NCBI RefSeq assembly: GCF_007567505.1
Contig: NZ_CP041783.1
Location: 3,968,001-4,032,000, forward strand
Origin: Shewanella donghaensis
GTDB taxonomy: Bacteria; Pseudomonadota; Gammaproteobacteria; Enterobacterales; Shewanellaceae
DNA length: 64,000 nt
Reading direction: 5' to 3'
How positions within the stretch are numbered: the first letter of the stretch is position 1; each line of letters opens with the position of its first letter. Of the stretch, positions 9,057-17,734 are shown piece by piece. The notes beneath the pieces are model-generated. The model had not been told where the DNA came from, made no database searches, and saw only the letters and a list, made by a program, of their open reading frames with translations. Made by a program: the position numbers and the translations under genes.

Positions 9057-10859
9057 TTAAATTTTCTTAGGATTTTTAGGATAAAAATGATCGGCTTTTT
9101 GATCAATATGTGAAAATTGACGGGTGTTTTTATAAGGTAATTTCATAAAACCTGATACCCCGTGACCTTGAATCTTACTGGCATGTAATAGAATACGATC
9201 AAGTGAAGCTCTAAAGGCGGCTTGTTTTCGCGGGTTCAGTAAGCGTAGATAGCTGTGAATCTTCAAATGATTGGGTAGTGCCTCAAAAATAATGCAACCA
9301 GTATGGTGGATCTGATTGATCCAGCCCAGTTCGGTCATGATCTCTGTTGGCAGTTCTAGGTTTTCCTCAGGATCCCTACCGTCTTCAAAATAGGAGTGTA
9401 AACGCGAGCGACCTTCAGAAGTCGGCACATCGCCAACTTCAAAAGTAAGTTGTTCATCATTGACCATTTTGTAAGGCTCTGAAGCATTGTTACGCTCCAG
9501 ATGTAAAGTGTCCTTAGCATTAAAGAAACAGGCCTTAAATACCCCAATACGCTTAATACCGCGGGCTAACGTCACCATATTATTAACCGCTTTTATCAAC
9601 ACAGCTTTGGTATCTGGGTCATAAATGGCTAAATTGGAATCAATATAAACACCACTTTTACGCCAGTGAATCGCTAAGCCTCCGACAATAGGGTATTGAG
9701 CTAATTTACCTACCGCGGCGATAAAGCCTTTCTCGGTATCACCCATTCCAGCAAGAAAATTTCGATAGTATTTCTCTAATTGGACATCATCGAGTTTGGC
9801 TATTGGGTCTTTGGTGTTGTGTTCTTTTAAAAATGATTTTCTTGAACTATAACTGACCGTTTCAACTTGTTTTTGACGCGGTAAAACCCACAGCGGAATA
9901 TCTTCATGTAACGATAGGTTTTCAATATGTGGCAGGTGCATTTTGTGGTTATGACGCATGCTTTTTAAGAAGTAATCACCGGCTAGCTTGCGTCTTTCTG
10001 GATCATCACTGAGCATGCCGTCTAAGGTGCGGGCAAGCTCAATCGGTAATCCTAAACTGCTGGCTGGAATGACCTTACTGCCAAAACGACTAATCTGTCC
10101 TGAAGCTAACGCATATAAAGTTGCTGCCACGCCTTGCTCATCAAAGCGAGGACTGGATAGGGCACCATTTAGCTGATCTTCACCAATAAAATAAACGTCG
10201 CCCATTCGGGCATTTGTATGATGCTGATCGCTAGACATCAGTGACATAACATTGTCATCAACTGCCTTATCATTTTCATCTCGTTGAGCAAAAACTGCCG
10301 AGCCCCAATCGATTAAAGATAAATGATCATTCTCGATATCGTAAACTAAATTAGATGGTTTAATATCACCATGCACTAATGATTTACCGGTGCGAAGATA
10401 ATAAAGTAAATTCGCTAATTGGCGGGCAATGCTAATAATCATCGATATAGGTAACACGCCTAAACGATGTCCAATTTTATCAAGGTCTTCACCTTGAGCT
10501 CGCTCCATCACCATGATGCCTTGTTTGCCCACTCGCTCAAATTTTATTGCACCAGGCACGTTCGGGTGCACCAGTTGACTGAGCATAAAGGCTTCTTCTT
10601 CAAGCCTATCTTGGACACTGCGAGGTAGGGTTATACGCGAAAACTTGAATACATGCGATTGAGCAATATCATCAATACCAGCAAACACAAACCCATAAGC
10701 CCCTTTACCAATAAACTCGATATCTTGATATCCCAGTTTACTTAACTGCTGTTTACATAAACGAATCCAAGCACGGTGCTTGCGGGCATCTTCGGCCTTC
10801 AGCAGATAGATAGACTGCTCTTCATTGATGTAAAAATGCTGTAATTGAGGTGTTTGCAA
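9057..10859 (-). CDS. eukaryotic-type Ser/Thr protein kinase-like protein with a long uncharacterised C-terminal region
   Basis: I place the start at a TTG (10859), giving 600 residues, because a perfect AAGGAG lies seven bases upstream. In-frame ATG 10919 and TTG 10946 have no comparable ribosome site. The kinase fold spans about 35-330: glycine loop GKGAYG (51-56), a candidate Lys in HVFKFSRI, catalytic loop HGDIKPSNLV with D165, and metal-binding IDWG (D184; DWG replaces DFG). The roughly 270 C-terminal residues have no domain I recognise and no membrane segment, so the protein looks cytoplasmic. It stands alone: no phosphatase or FHA gene lies beside it. It is convergent with the metalloprotease gene and divergent from a Cys-rich protein. 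Kinase-like identity is clear; substrate and biology are not. Confidence 0.82.
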   Translation of the reverse strand: MQTPQLQHFYINEEQSIYLLKAEDARKHRAWIRLCKQQLSKLGYQDIEFIGKGAYGFVFAGIDDIAQSHVFKFSRITLPRSVQDRLEEEAFMLSQLVHPNVPGAIKFERVGKQGIMVMERAQGEDLDKIGHRLGVLPISMIISIARQLANLLYYLRTGKSLVHGDIKPSNLVYDIENDHLSLIDWGSAVFAQRDENDKAVDDNVMSLMSSDQHHTNARMGDVYFIGEDQLNGALSSPRFDEQGVAATLYALASGQISRFGSKVIPASSLGLPIELARTLDGMLSDDPERRKLAGDYFLKSMRHNHKMHLPHIENLSLHEDIPLWVLPRQKQVETVSYSSRKSFLKEHNTKDPIAKLDDVQLEKYYRNFLAGMGDTEKGFIAAVGKLAQYPIVGGLAIHWRKSGVYIDSNLAIYDPDTKAVLIKAVNNMVTLARGIKRIGVFKACFFNAKDTLHLERNNASEPYKMVNDEQLTFEVGDVPTSEGRSRLHSYFEDGRDPEENLELPTEIMTELGWINQIHHTGCIIFEALPNHLKIHSYLRLLNPRKQAAFRASLDRILLHASKIQGHGVSGFMKLPYKNTRQFSHIDQKADHFYPKNPKKI

Positions 10860-11136
10860 AATAAGGCTCCTTTCATACCAATCGCAACTAAGATGGCGTT
10901 GGTATTTTCCTTCCCACATGAACTCATATTTACATTTCTCTGGCAAGTACTAGTATGAGTTAAAGTGGGAATTAGTTATTTTCGCTTTCTATGTATTCAC
11001 TAATGAATCCTATGTCGCAAAGCTACCTATAGGAAAATGTCACCGATGTAAACTTTGACTTGAATCAAGTATTTTTGTGCGTTAGGTAGGTACTATTTAA
11101 GTGAATCAATGTATTCGGTTTAATCAAGGAGTGCTT

Positions 11137-11487
11137 ATGCCAACCATTAATAAAGCGGACTTAATTCCTCTTTTCCCGTTCCCGCGTCAACGTATTATTC
11201 AGTCTATGGAAGTGACTCATTGTCCCCATGCGGTATTTTATAATGCCAGTGATGAGCAATGTACCACTTGTCATCAAGGTGAAGAATGCATTTGGATGAA
11301 TCACAATGATGAACTGGTTGCTATTGAACAAAAATCAGTAGAAGAGTTAAAACAACAACTGCTGATCGCTGTAGATTTTATTGACTCTAATTTGAGTCCG
11401 CATCACTTATCTCGACGCAATTGCCAATGTGATAATTGTAAGTGGCTGAAAAAAGTGCAACATGTTTTACAAGGTCAACCTGATTAA
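11137..11487 (+). CDS. small Cys-rich hypothetical protein
   Basis: 116 residues from the ATG at 11137, preceded by a perfect AAGGAG with a six-base spacer. A GTG at 11101 in frame is less likely. Cysteines are clustered as CPH, CTTCHQGEEC and CQCDNC, suggesting zinc or another metal site. There is no signal peptide or membrane segment. It lies 126 bp ahead of the thiopurine methyltransferase gene on the same strand and may be co-transcribed with it. I do not recognise the family. Confidence 0.75.
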   Translation: MPTINKADLIPLFPFPRQRIIQSMEVTHCPHAVFYNASDEQCTTCHQGEECIWMNHNDELVAIEQKSVEELKQQLLIAVDFIDSNLSPHHLSRRNCQCDNCKWLKKVQHVLQGQPD

Positions 11488-11613
11488 CCCGTTGGGTTTC
11501 AGCTTTAAAAACTAGGGCATAGGATCGTTATCACCTGTCTTTAGTGGGTATTGCATATCGCCATTATTGTGATTAGAGTTAAGCGCATTAATTAGCGATA
11601 AGAGTTTACCTTA

Positions 11614-12273
11614 ATGGAACCCAGCTTTTGGCATGATAAGTGGCAGTTACAACAAATCGGTTTTCATCAACCGCAGGTTAATCCGTTTTTAGTAAAGTAC
11701 TGGCCTCAGTTGGCGGTGAATAGTTCAACTGAAGTGTTTGTGCCCTTGTGTGGTAAGACTCTAGACATGTGCTATTTAGCTGAGCTAGGTCATAATGTGC
11801 TTGGTTGTGAATTGAGCCAAACAGCAGTAGAAGATTTCTTTAAAGAAAATTGCTTGCCCGTTGAAAGTAAAAGTAAGGGTGAGCACCAATACTTTGCTAC
11901 TGAACAAGTCACTCTTATTCAAGGTGATATTTTTACGCTTCCCCAAAATATAACTCAATCTATTGATGCATTTTACGATCGCGCTGCACTGATCGCCTGG
12001 CCTGAGGAAATGCGTCAGCAATATGCATTACAGTTGGCACAACTTATACCTGCTAATGTAAAAGGCTTATTGATAACCTTAGATTATCCGCAAGCTGAGC
12101 TAAATGGTCCACCATTTGCTGTAAGCCCACAATGGATTGAACAGTACCTTGCACCTTACTTTGATGTCGAAGTGCTGGAGTGTGCAGATGTACTGGCTGA
12201 TAATCCACGTTTTATAAAGAAAGAAGTCACCTGGTTAAACGAAGCTGCATATTTGTTGACGCGAAAGTCATAA
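11614..12273 (+). CDS. tpm: thiopurine S-methyltransferase
   Basis: 219 residues, the usual length for bacterial TPMT. This SAM-dependent cytoplasmic enzyme methylates thiopurines and, in bacteria, selenium and tellurium oxyanions. It opens [20 protein letters not shown], the family hallmark (W, then a Trp-Gln-region binding edge). The SAM site follows in [19 protein letters not shown], with [10 protein letters not shown] further on. The ATG at 11614 is preceded by a purine-rich GATAAGAG. A terminator shared with the convergent porin gene follows. Confidence 0.93.
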   Translation: MEPSFWHDKWQLQQIGFHQPQVNPFLVKYWPQLAVNSSTEVFVPLCGKTLDMCYLAELGHNVLGCELSQTAVEDFFKENCLPVESKSKGEHQYFATEQVTLIQGDIFTLPQNITQSIDAFYDRAALIAWPEEMRQQYALQLAQLIPANVKGLLITLDYPQAELNGPPFAVSPQWIEQYLAPYFDVEVLECADVLADNPRFIKKEVTWLNEAAYLLTRKS

Positions 12274-12318
12274 TTGATGGTATTTAAGATCCTATTTGAC
12301 ATTAAATTTTAGACAATA

Positions 12319-12346
12319 AAAAAGCGACCAAGAGGTCGCTTTTTTT
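12319..12346. terminator. bidirectional terminator between tpm and porin gene 1
   Basis: AAAAAGCGACC and GGTCGCTTTTT around a 4-nt AAGA loop. A-runs on the left and T-runs on the right let it act in both directions for the two convergent genes. Confidence 0.9.
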
Positions 12347-12360
12347 AGACTTAAACAGTC

Positions 12361-13395
12361 TTAGAAGTCGTAGCGTACACCAACGGTGAAGATGTTGTCA
12401 TCTTCTAGGTCAGTTGTTGAAGCGCCAGTCATTGTGTAATCACCTTCGTACATAGCGTAATGGCCATATACTAACGTTGATTTAGAGATGCGGTAATCAG
12501 CACCTATAGTAATGCTTTGTACGTTAACATCGCTAAGAGTAGAAGCTTGATCTGCACTAGGTGTCATTCCACTAATTTTAGAGAAGTACTTACCTAAACC
12601 TGATTCGTCTACGCCATATTCAGCTTTAAGGTTTACACCATTTAGATTGTAAGAAACGTTTAAGAAGTAAGTGTTACCTTCAAATGCGCTATCTAATTGG
12701 CTTTCAGTGTTTTGAAATAAACCACCGACTTTGAAATCACCTAGTTTAACTTGTGCAACACCACGGTAAGCGTCGATGTTACCAATTGTGTTGTAAGCAC
12801 CAGCTACATAGTAGTTTTGTGCTTTTAATTTCTTGTCACCAATTGTCGCACTTAATGCATACTGACTTTCATCACTCGCTTGATTATCTTCCATCAAGTA
12901 AGTTGCATTTAGTGTTACTAAATCAGCAATTTTAGGAGAATAATACCAGATACCATCTGCGCTACGAGTTTGACCTGCTGCTAGACGATCGATATCGGCA
13001 TTGGTGTTACCAAAGATATCAACGCCACCTTCAGCTTGCTTGAATACAGTGTCGTTACGACCAACCAATACTGTACCAGCATTCGTTTTTAGACCTAGGA
13101 AAGTGTTACGTGCCTTGAAAACATCTGAGCTAGATGAAGTGTTTTCAACCTGGAATTCCATTTGGTAAATAACTTCAAAGTCTTTTGAAATTTCTTCAGA
13201 ACCTTTAACACCGATGTGAGAAAAGTTATTTTCAAATACAGTGCCTTCTTTACCTTCTTGGGTAGTGACACCAGTGTCTGAATTCGTTACAGCCAAATCT
13301 AAACGACCATAAAAGCTAGGACTTTCGGCTAGCGCACCGAATGAAGTTAATGCAATAACTGAGGCAACTGATGCAGAGATTAGCGTCTTTTTCAT
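12361..13395 (-). CDS. outer-membrane general porin, paralogue 1
   Basis: 344 residues from the ATG at 13395, chosen because AAGGGAG lies upstream and the start gives a clean signal peptide (MKKTLISASVASVIALTSF..., cleavage after ALA). Gram-negative porin family: FYGRLDLAVTNSD at the mature N-terminus, LGLKTNAGTVLVGRND in the first strands, and a final aromatic VGVRYDF that serves as the barrel-assembly signal. It shares its layout and many segments with the next gene (13867-14928), so the two are tandem duplicates. A hairpin (CGCAGA/TCTGCG, 13465-13480) lies in its 5' leader. It probably forms a trimeric diffusion pore in the outer membrane. Confidence 0.93.
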   Translation of the reverse strand: MKKTLISASVASVIALTSFGALAESPSFYGRLDLAVTNSDTGVTTQEGKEGTVFENNFSHIGVKGSEEISKDFEVIYQMEFQVENTSSSSDVFKARNTFLGLKTNAGTVLVGRNDTVFKQAEGGVDIFGNTNADIDRLAAGQTRSADGIWYYSPKIADLVTLNATYLMEDNQASDESQYALSATIGDKKLKAQNYYVAGAYNTIGNIDAYRGVAQVKLGDFKVGGLFQNTESQLDSAFEGNTYFLNVSYNLNGVNLKAEYGVDESGLGKYFSKISGMTPSADQASTLSDVNVQSITIGADYRISKSTLVYGHYAMYEGDYTMTGASTTDLEDDNIFTVGVRYDF

Positions 13396-13786
13396 CTTAA
13401 ATACTCCCTTTAGAACGTGATGTTCTATTCCCATTTAAATGGGTTGTTTTAGTGAATTGTTAGTCGCAGAGAGATCTGCGTAACGAATTGATCGGAATTT
13501 TTACAGGTTTAGGCTTGATAAGTTGTGGAGTAGGTCAAACTTTTAGCTATGAGGTAATAACTTGGTACAAAAATGTGATGTATTCGATGATTTTTAGCAT
13601 TGGTTAACAGATATGTAGCAAACTACCTATTAATGGAGGTTCCCATTTATAGAAAAATGGTATAGCGCCTATTCCCATTGGCTTTGAATCTAGTTTAGAT
13701 GTTGCTAAAGTGTTAAGTCTTGCGTGGTGGGAAGCTGATTTCTATGTGGTTTTGCATGGGGTTTGATTACGGGTGAATATAAAAAG

Positions 13787-13816
13787 TAAAAAAAACGGCC
13801 AAAAATGACCGTTTTA
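13787..13816 (-). terminator. Rho-independent terminator of porin gene 2
   Basis: Read on the minus strand: AAAACGG and CCGTTTT arms around a short loop, followed by a T-rich run of eight. It lies 50-80 bp after the porin 2 stop codon. Confidence 0.75.
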
Positions 13817-13833
13817 ACATTTATCCAACAAGC

Positions 13834-13856
13834 AGCCGTTAATGTAATTAATGGCT
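13834..13856. repeat. 10 bp inverted repeat in the porin 2 3' UTR
   Basis: AGCCGTTAAT and ATTAATGGCT with a 3-nt loop (one G-U pair), 10 bp past the stop codon and ahead of the terminator. It has no T-run of its own, so it is more likely an mRNA 3' stabiliser or a small-RNA-like element. Confidence 0.6.
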
Positions 13857-13866
13857 TTAGTGTGGT

Positions 13867-14928
13867 TTAGAAATCTAAACGAACACCTACAGTGAAGATA
13901 TTGTCACTTAAATCTTCAACAACACCATTCAGCTTCATGTCGCCGTCATATTTAGTGTAGTGACCGTATACTAAGGTGTTTGAGCTTAGACGGTAATCTG
14001 CACCAACACTGAACTGTTGAATTTCAACATCAGTGACATCTTTACGTGCATCTAGAATATTTGCGCCTTCATCAGCCTCAAGTTGACCGGTACGACGGTC
14101 TACAATTTTACCTAAACCTGAGTCATCGTAACCATACATCGCTTTAAGCTTTAGGTTACCCATAACGTATGCAGCGTTTAGGAAGTAGCTATCGCCTTTA
14201 AGGTGAGCAAGCTCCGTTTTTAAGCTTTCAGTGTTTTGGTATAAACCACCCACAATGAAGTTACCAAATTTAGCTTGTACTACACCACGGTATGCTTCGA
14301 TATCAGTAATACCATCTTGGTATGCCGCTGATGCGTAGAAGTTTTGTGCTTTAAGTGCTTTGTCACCAATCGTTGCACTGACTGCATACATAGAATCACT
14401 TTGTGAATCATAGTTGTCATCCATTAAATATGTCGCATTTAATGTCAGCATGTCAGCGATTTTTGGAGAGTAATAGCTGATGCCATCACCAGAACGAGTT
14501 TGGCCTGCAGCAAGAAGATCGATATCTGAGTTGGTGTTACCAAATAAATCAACGCCGCCTTCAGAAGCTTTAAATACAGTGTCATTACGACCCACTAACG
14601 CAGTACCTGCAACAGTTTTTAAACCGATGAAAGTGTTACGTGCTGCGAATGTATTGCCCGAATTATCAAAGTTACTTACACCGAATTCCATTTGGTAAAT
14701 AACTTCAAAATCTTCATTGATTTTTTCAGAACCTTTAACACCTAACCAAGAGAAGTTGTTTTCAATAATGGTGCCATCTTTCTGATTTTGTGTAGCGACG
14801 CCAGTATCAGAGTTGGTGAATGCAAGATCAGCACGACCGTAGAAATTAGGGCCATCAGCTAGAGCAGTGAAAGAGGTCAATGCAGTACAAGATAGAATTG
14901 CTGCAGTGATCAGGTTTTTTTTCATCAT
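13867..14928 (-). CDS. outer-membrane general porin, paralogue 2
   Basis: 353 residues. Signal peptide MMKKNLITAAILSCTALTSF... cleaved after ALA, then DGPNFYGRADLAFTNSD. It ends in the aromatic VGVRLDF. Same family and strand pattern as the neighbour at 12361-13395 (shared VGRNDTVFK-SEGGVDLFGNTN-like block and YYSPKIAD). AAGGAAG lies upstream; either of two adjacent ATGs could be used. Each gene has its own terminator, so the pair is tandem but separately transcribed. A perfect AGTGA-N6-TCACT site lies 157 bp upstream. Confidence 0.93.
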   Translation of the reverse strand: MMKKNLITAAILSCTALTSFTALADGPNFYGRADLAFTNSDTGVATQNQKDGTIIENNFSWLGVKGSEKINEDFEVIYQMEFGVSNFDNSGNTFAARNTFIGLKTVAGTALVGRNDTVFKASEGGVDLFGNTNSDIDLLAAGQTRSGDGISYYSPKIADMLTLNATYLMDDNYDSQSDSMYAVSATIGDKALKAQNFYASAAYQDGITDIEAYRGVVQAKFGNFIVGGLYQNTESLKTELAHLKGDSYFLNAAYVMGNLKLKAMYGYDDSGLGKIVDRRTGQLEADEGANILDARKDVTDVEIQQFSVGADYRLSSNTLVYGHYTKYDGDMKLNGVVEDLSDNIFTVGVRLDF

Positions 14929-15325
14929 CTTAATCTTCCTTTGGTAAGGGCTTGATTTTGTCAGCTAATCAATTGTTTATAGCTAACATTGATAGAAATA
15001 ATCTTCAGCTAAAATAGCTTTTGAGATTATTTATGGTAATTCCTGTTCTGTGCCTGATACTGCCATAAAAAGTTCACATAAAAGAGTGATTAATGTCACT
15101 TAATAGTGCTTTAGCTTGATATGTATCATGTTGTTTTACATAGTGTATATTTCGCCTTAACAAGGTTTGGTTTGTTATTAACGACTGAGGGCTAAAATTG
15201 GTTTTAATTTGACGGATTGGTAACAAGCGTTACCTGTAACAAGCATTAAGAATTGAGTCATTCAGGTTTTGGTGATTTTCATATAAAATAGCGGCTTCAT
15301 ACTGATCGTTTCATAAGAGCACTGC
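14929..15325. other. 397 bp divergent region between porin 2 and tcdA
   Basis: Holds both promoters. Visible elements are the CRP-like palindrome at 15085-15100 and an inverted repeat GGTAAC-AAGC-GTTACC (15219-15234) followed by a second GTAACAAGC 16 bp further on. No small ORF is convincing. Confidence 0.55.
15085..15100. promoter_or_regulatory. CRP-like palindrome upstream of porin 2
   Basis: AGTGA, six bases, TCACT: a perfect inverted repeat carrying the GTGA-N6-TCAC core that CRP recognises. It differs from the best consensus (TGTGA-N6-TCACA) only in the outermost pair. Confidence 0.45.
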
Positions 15326-16123
15326 ATGTTGTCTGAATCATATTTAAATCGTTTTGGTGGTATAGGTCGTCTATATGGCCAAGCAGCATTAGAAAATTTT
15401 GCAAATGCACATGTGGTGATTATTGGTATTGGTGGTGTGGGAACCTGGGTTGCTGAGTCATTAGCAAGAAGTGGTATCGGTCAGATTAGCTTGATTGATT
15501 TAGACGATATTTGTGTGACAAATACCAACAGGCAGTCTCATGCGATAGCTTCAACCATTGGCGAGTCTAAAGTTGAAGTCATGGCGCAGCGTATTCGCGA
15601 TATTAATCCTGAGTGTGTGGTCAATGAAATTGAAGACTTTATTACTGCTGACAACTTAGCGGAATATCTAGGGACGAAAACAGACCCATTAGCTATCGAT
15701 TATGTGGTTGATTGTATTGATGCTGTGCAGCAAAAAGCCGCACTTATCGCATGGTGTAAAAGAAACAAACTTAAAATTGTCACAGTGGGCGGTGCGGGTG
15801 GTCAAACTGATCCGACACAAATTCAATTAGCTGACTTAGCCAAGACTTATCAAGATCCACTTTTAGCCAAAGTAAGAAATATATTGCGCCGAGAATATAA
15901 CTTCTCAAAAAATGTCGCCCGCAGATTTGCGGTAGATGCCGTTTTTTCTACCCAGCAGTTAGTTTATCCACAAAATGATGGCAGTGTATGCAGTACAAAA
16001 AACTCAGCTGATGGCAGTATGAGAATGGATTGTGCATCAGGTTTTGGCGCAGTCACTATGGTGACGGGAACGTTCGGTTTTGTCGCTGCGAGTCGGGTAC
16101 TTGCTAAATTGGCAGCTAAATAG
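15326..16123 (+). CDS. tcdA: tRNA threonylcarbamoyladenosine dehydratase TcdA (CsdL)
   Basis: 265 residues, E1-like ThiF/MoeB fold. TcdA uses ATP to cyclise t6A37 to ct6A in ANN-decoding tRNAs, with sulfur-transfer partner CsdA/CsdE in many species. The opening YLNRFGGIGRLYG and the nucleotide-binding loop IGIGGVGTWVAESLARSG are characteristic. DLDDICVTNTNRQ follows, and a late Cys sits in MDCASGFGAVTMVTG. ATG at 15326. No csdA/csdE lies in the window. Confidence 0.94.
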   Translation: MLSESYLNRFGGIGRLYGQAALENFANAHVVIIGIGGVGTWVAESLARSGIGQISLIDLDDICVTNTNRQSHAIASTIGESKVEVMAQRIRDINPECVVNEIEDFITADNLAEYLGTKTDPLAIDYVVDCIDAVQQKAALIAWCKRNKLKIVTVGGAGGQTDPTQIQLADLAKTYQDPLLAKVRNILRREYNFSKNVARRFAVDAVFSTQQLVYPQNDGSVCSTKNSADGSMRMDCASGFGAVTMVTGTFGFVAASRVLAKLAAK

Positions 16124-16206
16124 TTCACATAGTTTTCTTTTACACTCACTCCCTTACATCAACACCGTAATCAGTTTACAAGTTTATATCTGGATATCAG
16201 TATATT

Positions 16207-16237
16207 AAGAGCATCAACAAACCTTTTTGATGCTCTT
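16207..16237 (+). terminator. hairpin after tcdA, probable terminator
   Basis: Perfect 11 bp arms AAGAGCATCAA and TTGATGCTCTT, about 85 bp after the stop. The downstream tract is pyrimidine-rich rather than a clean T-run, so it may be a weak terminator. Confidence 0.5.
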
Positions 16238-16334
16238 CCCCTCATTTTATTCTATTTAAAATTCGATCACTTTATTGGCATTATAATTGCTTTGTTCAGA
16301 GTAGATTCAAAAATCTGACACTTCGGACTGCATT

Positions 16335-16946
16335 ATGATGAAAATGAAATTAGAGACTGTAAACCTAGTAAATATTAAGCGTGTATTAGTAAGTAGCATG
16401 TTGTGGTTAGTGATTGCTTGTGCAGTGTTGTTAGTTGCACCTAACCATGTTCTACAGACGTTGTCGCTAGAGGCTTTAGTGTCAGATTATGGTCATTATA
16501 TTGGCCTGGGCTTAATTGTGGGTTCAGCCTTCTTTTTAAGTCAGTTATTTACCTTTGTTGTTGATGAATCAATTGGTGCCTTAAAAGATAAACGCGCAGT
16601 TGAAACCATTGAAGCTAAGGTAAAATTACTTGATCCTGCAGAACGGGCGTTATTAAGAGAGTTTTTTTTACAAGGGGCTACTATTTTGGCGCTGCCGCAA
16701 AATGAATTGGCAGTAAAAGGTTTGGTGACAACTAATATTCTAGAACTGGTAGGTAATGAACGTCATTACGCCATTCAGGGGCCAACAGCGGAATATAAAA
16801 TTTCAATGAATGCCAGAGTGTATTTAAATCGTGATGTGCTTAGGTTACCCGCTGGTGAGCCGAGTAAAGAAGAACTTAGTCATCTTATTAAAGCTCGTCC
16901 GCATTTTATTAACGGCTTAGTGCAGCCAAGAAAACATGCAGCTTAA
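16335..16946 (+). CDS. SieB-like inner-membrane protein (superinfection exclusion B family, tentative)
   Basis: 203 residues. Two membrane segments (about 17-37 and 52-75) are followed by a cytoplasmic region of about 125 residues containing KLLDPAERALLREFFLQGAT and a KGLVTTNILEL helix. This layout (two N-terminal TM helices, then a helical soluble domain) matches my recollection of SieB-domain proteins, which are named after a phage exclusion protein but are also common as chromosomal genes of unknown role. No phage genes flank it, so a defence function is not implied by context. Start at the first of two adjacent ATGs. Family assignment is moderate. Confidence 0.65.
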   Translation: MMKMKLETVNLVNIKRVLVSSMLWLVIACAVLLVAPNHVLQTLSLEALVSDYGHYIGLGLIVGSAFFLSQLFTFVVDESIGALKDKRAVETIEAKVKLLDPAERALLREFFLQGATILALPQNELAVKGLVTTNILELVGNERHYAIQGPTAEYKISMNARVYLNRDVLRLPAGEPSKEELSHLIKARPHFINGLVQPRKHAA

Positions 16947-16971
16947 AAAGAGTTTGTTTGAGTAAAATAAA

Positions 16972-16989
16972 AGGGGGCAATAGCCCCCT
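16972..16989 (-). terminator. terminator of the DUF3149 gene
   Basis: AGGGGGC and GCCCCCT arms with a 4-nt loop. On the minus strand the hairpin is followed by TTTATTTT, 32 bp after the DUF3149 stop codon. It could also stop transcription from the SieB-like gene. Confidence 0.65.
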
Positions 16990-17020
16990 AAATAAAACAC
17001 TATATGATTTTTTATACACG

Positions 17021-17152
17021 CTATTTAGGAGGCGCTGATTTCACAATAAACATCCACATCATGTAAGACATAATCCCCATAGTGCAGAAAATAACAATCA
17101 TTGATAGCAAACCGATTGCATTACCAAACATTAAATCTAACCAAAAAGCCAT
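17021..17152 (-). CDS. DUF3149 small single-pass membrane protein (43 aa)
   Basis: 43 residues, starting MAFWLDLMFGNAIGLLSMIV and ending SAPPK. The ATG at 17152 has GAGGA eight bases upstream. The hydrophobic centre (about 12-36) forms one membrane helix, flanked by an acidic N-terminus and a basic tail. The FGNAIGLLSM core matches the small DUF3149 family as I recall it from Shewanella and relatives. Function is unknown. It is too short for many gene callers. Monocistronic, with its own terminator, and divergent from the tRNA-Leu gene. Confidence 0.85.
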   Translation of the reverse strand: MAFWLDLMFGNAIGLLSMIVIFCTMGIMSYMMWMFIVKSAPPK

Positions 17153-17344
17153 AATTGTTATCCTCAAATTGTGAAACTACATTTAACATACCTCTTTCAC
17201 TTTTTAACATTTATGATCTCGATCAATAAAGTATTCGCTTTCAGTTAATGATGATTTATATCGCTCGGATAGGTACAGCAGTTCTAGACTTGAATGAGAA
17301 TTAAGCTATTGAGTTAGATTTAGCTAAAATGCTTATGAAAGGGC

Positions 17345-17372
17345 TTGCCATTGTAAATGTCCTAGGTATAAT
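17345..17372 (+). promoter_or_regulatory. promoter of tRNA-Leu
   Basis: TTGCCA at 17345-17350, a 16 bp spacer and a perfect TATAAT at 17367-17372. The expected start lies near 17379, about 38 nt ahead of the mature tRNA. Confidence 0.75.
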
Positions 17373-17416
17373 TCCGTCACTCAATTGAGCGAAGCTTGAT
17401 TGAGCTACAAAGTGAT

Positions 17417-17501
17417 GCCAGCGTGATGAAATTGGTATACATGGGGGATTCAAAATCCCCTGTCGAAAGACGTGTCGGTTCGAGTCCGACCGCTGGTACC
17501 A
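17417..17501 (+). tRNA. tRNA-Leu (anticodon CAA)
   Basis: 85 nt including an encoded CCA. Acceptor arms GCCAGCG and CGCTGGT pair (one G-U). The anticodon stem GGGGA/TCCCC holds loop TTCAAAA with anticodon CAA at 17451-17453. A long variable arm (about TGTCGAAAGACG) marks it as a class II tRNA, and the T arm contains GGTTCGAGTCC. Reads UUG. Single gene with its own promoter and terminator. Confidence 0.96.
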
Positions 17502-17517
17502 TCTCCTCTTTGAGGAT

Positions 17518-17543
17518 AAAGCCGACGTAAGTCGGTTTTTTTG
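17518..17543 (+). terminator. Rho-independent terminator of tRNA-Leu
   Basis: AAAGCCGAC and GTCGGTTTTTTT around a GTAA tetraloop, 20 bp past the CCA end. Confidence 0.8.
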
Positions 17544-17734
17544 TGCCTGACATTCAATGACTCTCCTTACTCGCTCTGCCTGCTTTAACTTAGTCTTCCA
17601 AAATAACCATTTTTCTATATTGTTTCGATTGGGATCGATAACAAGTGTGATTAGTTAAAATTGCTAGTTTGGCAGGTGGGAATTTATGAGTGCTATTATT
17701 ACCATTCGTCTTTTCATTATATTTTTAAAACAAC

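Larger units (their letters stand above)
13396..13866. other. 471 bp region between the two porin genes
   Basis: Contains the porin 1 promoter and leader, including an inverted repeat CGCAGA-GAGA-TCTGCG at 13465-13480, and the 3' hairpins of porin 2. No ORF or tRNA seen. Confidence 0.6.
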
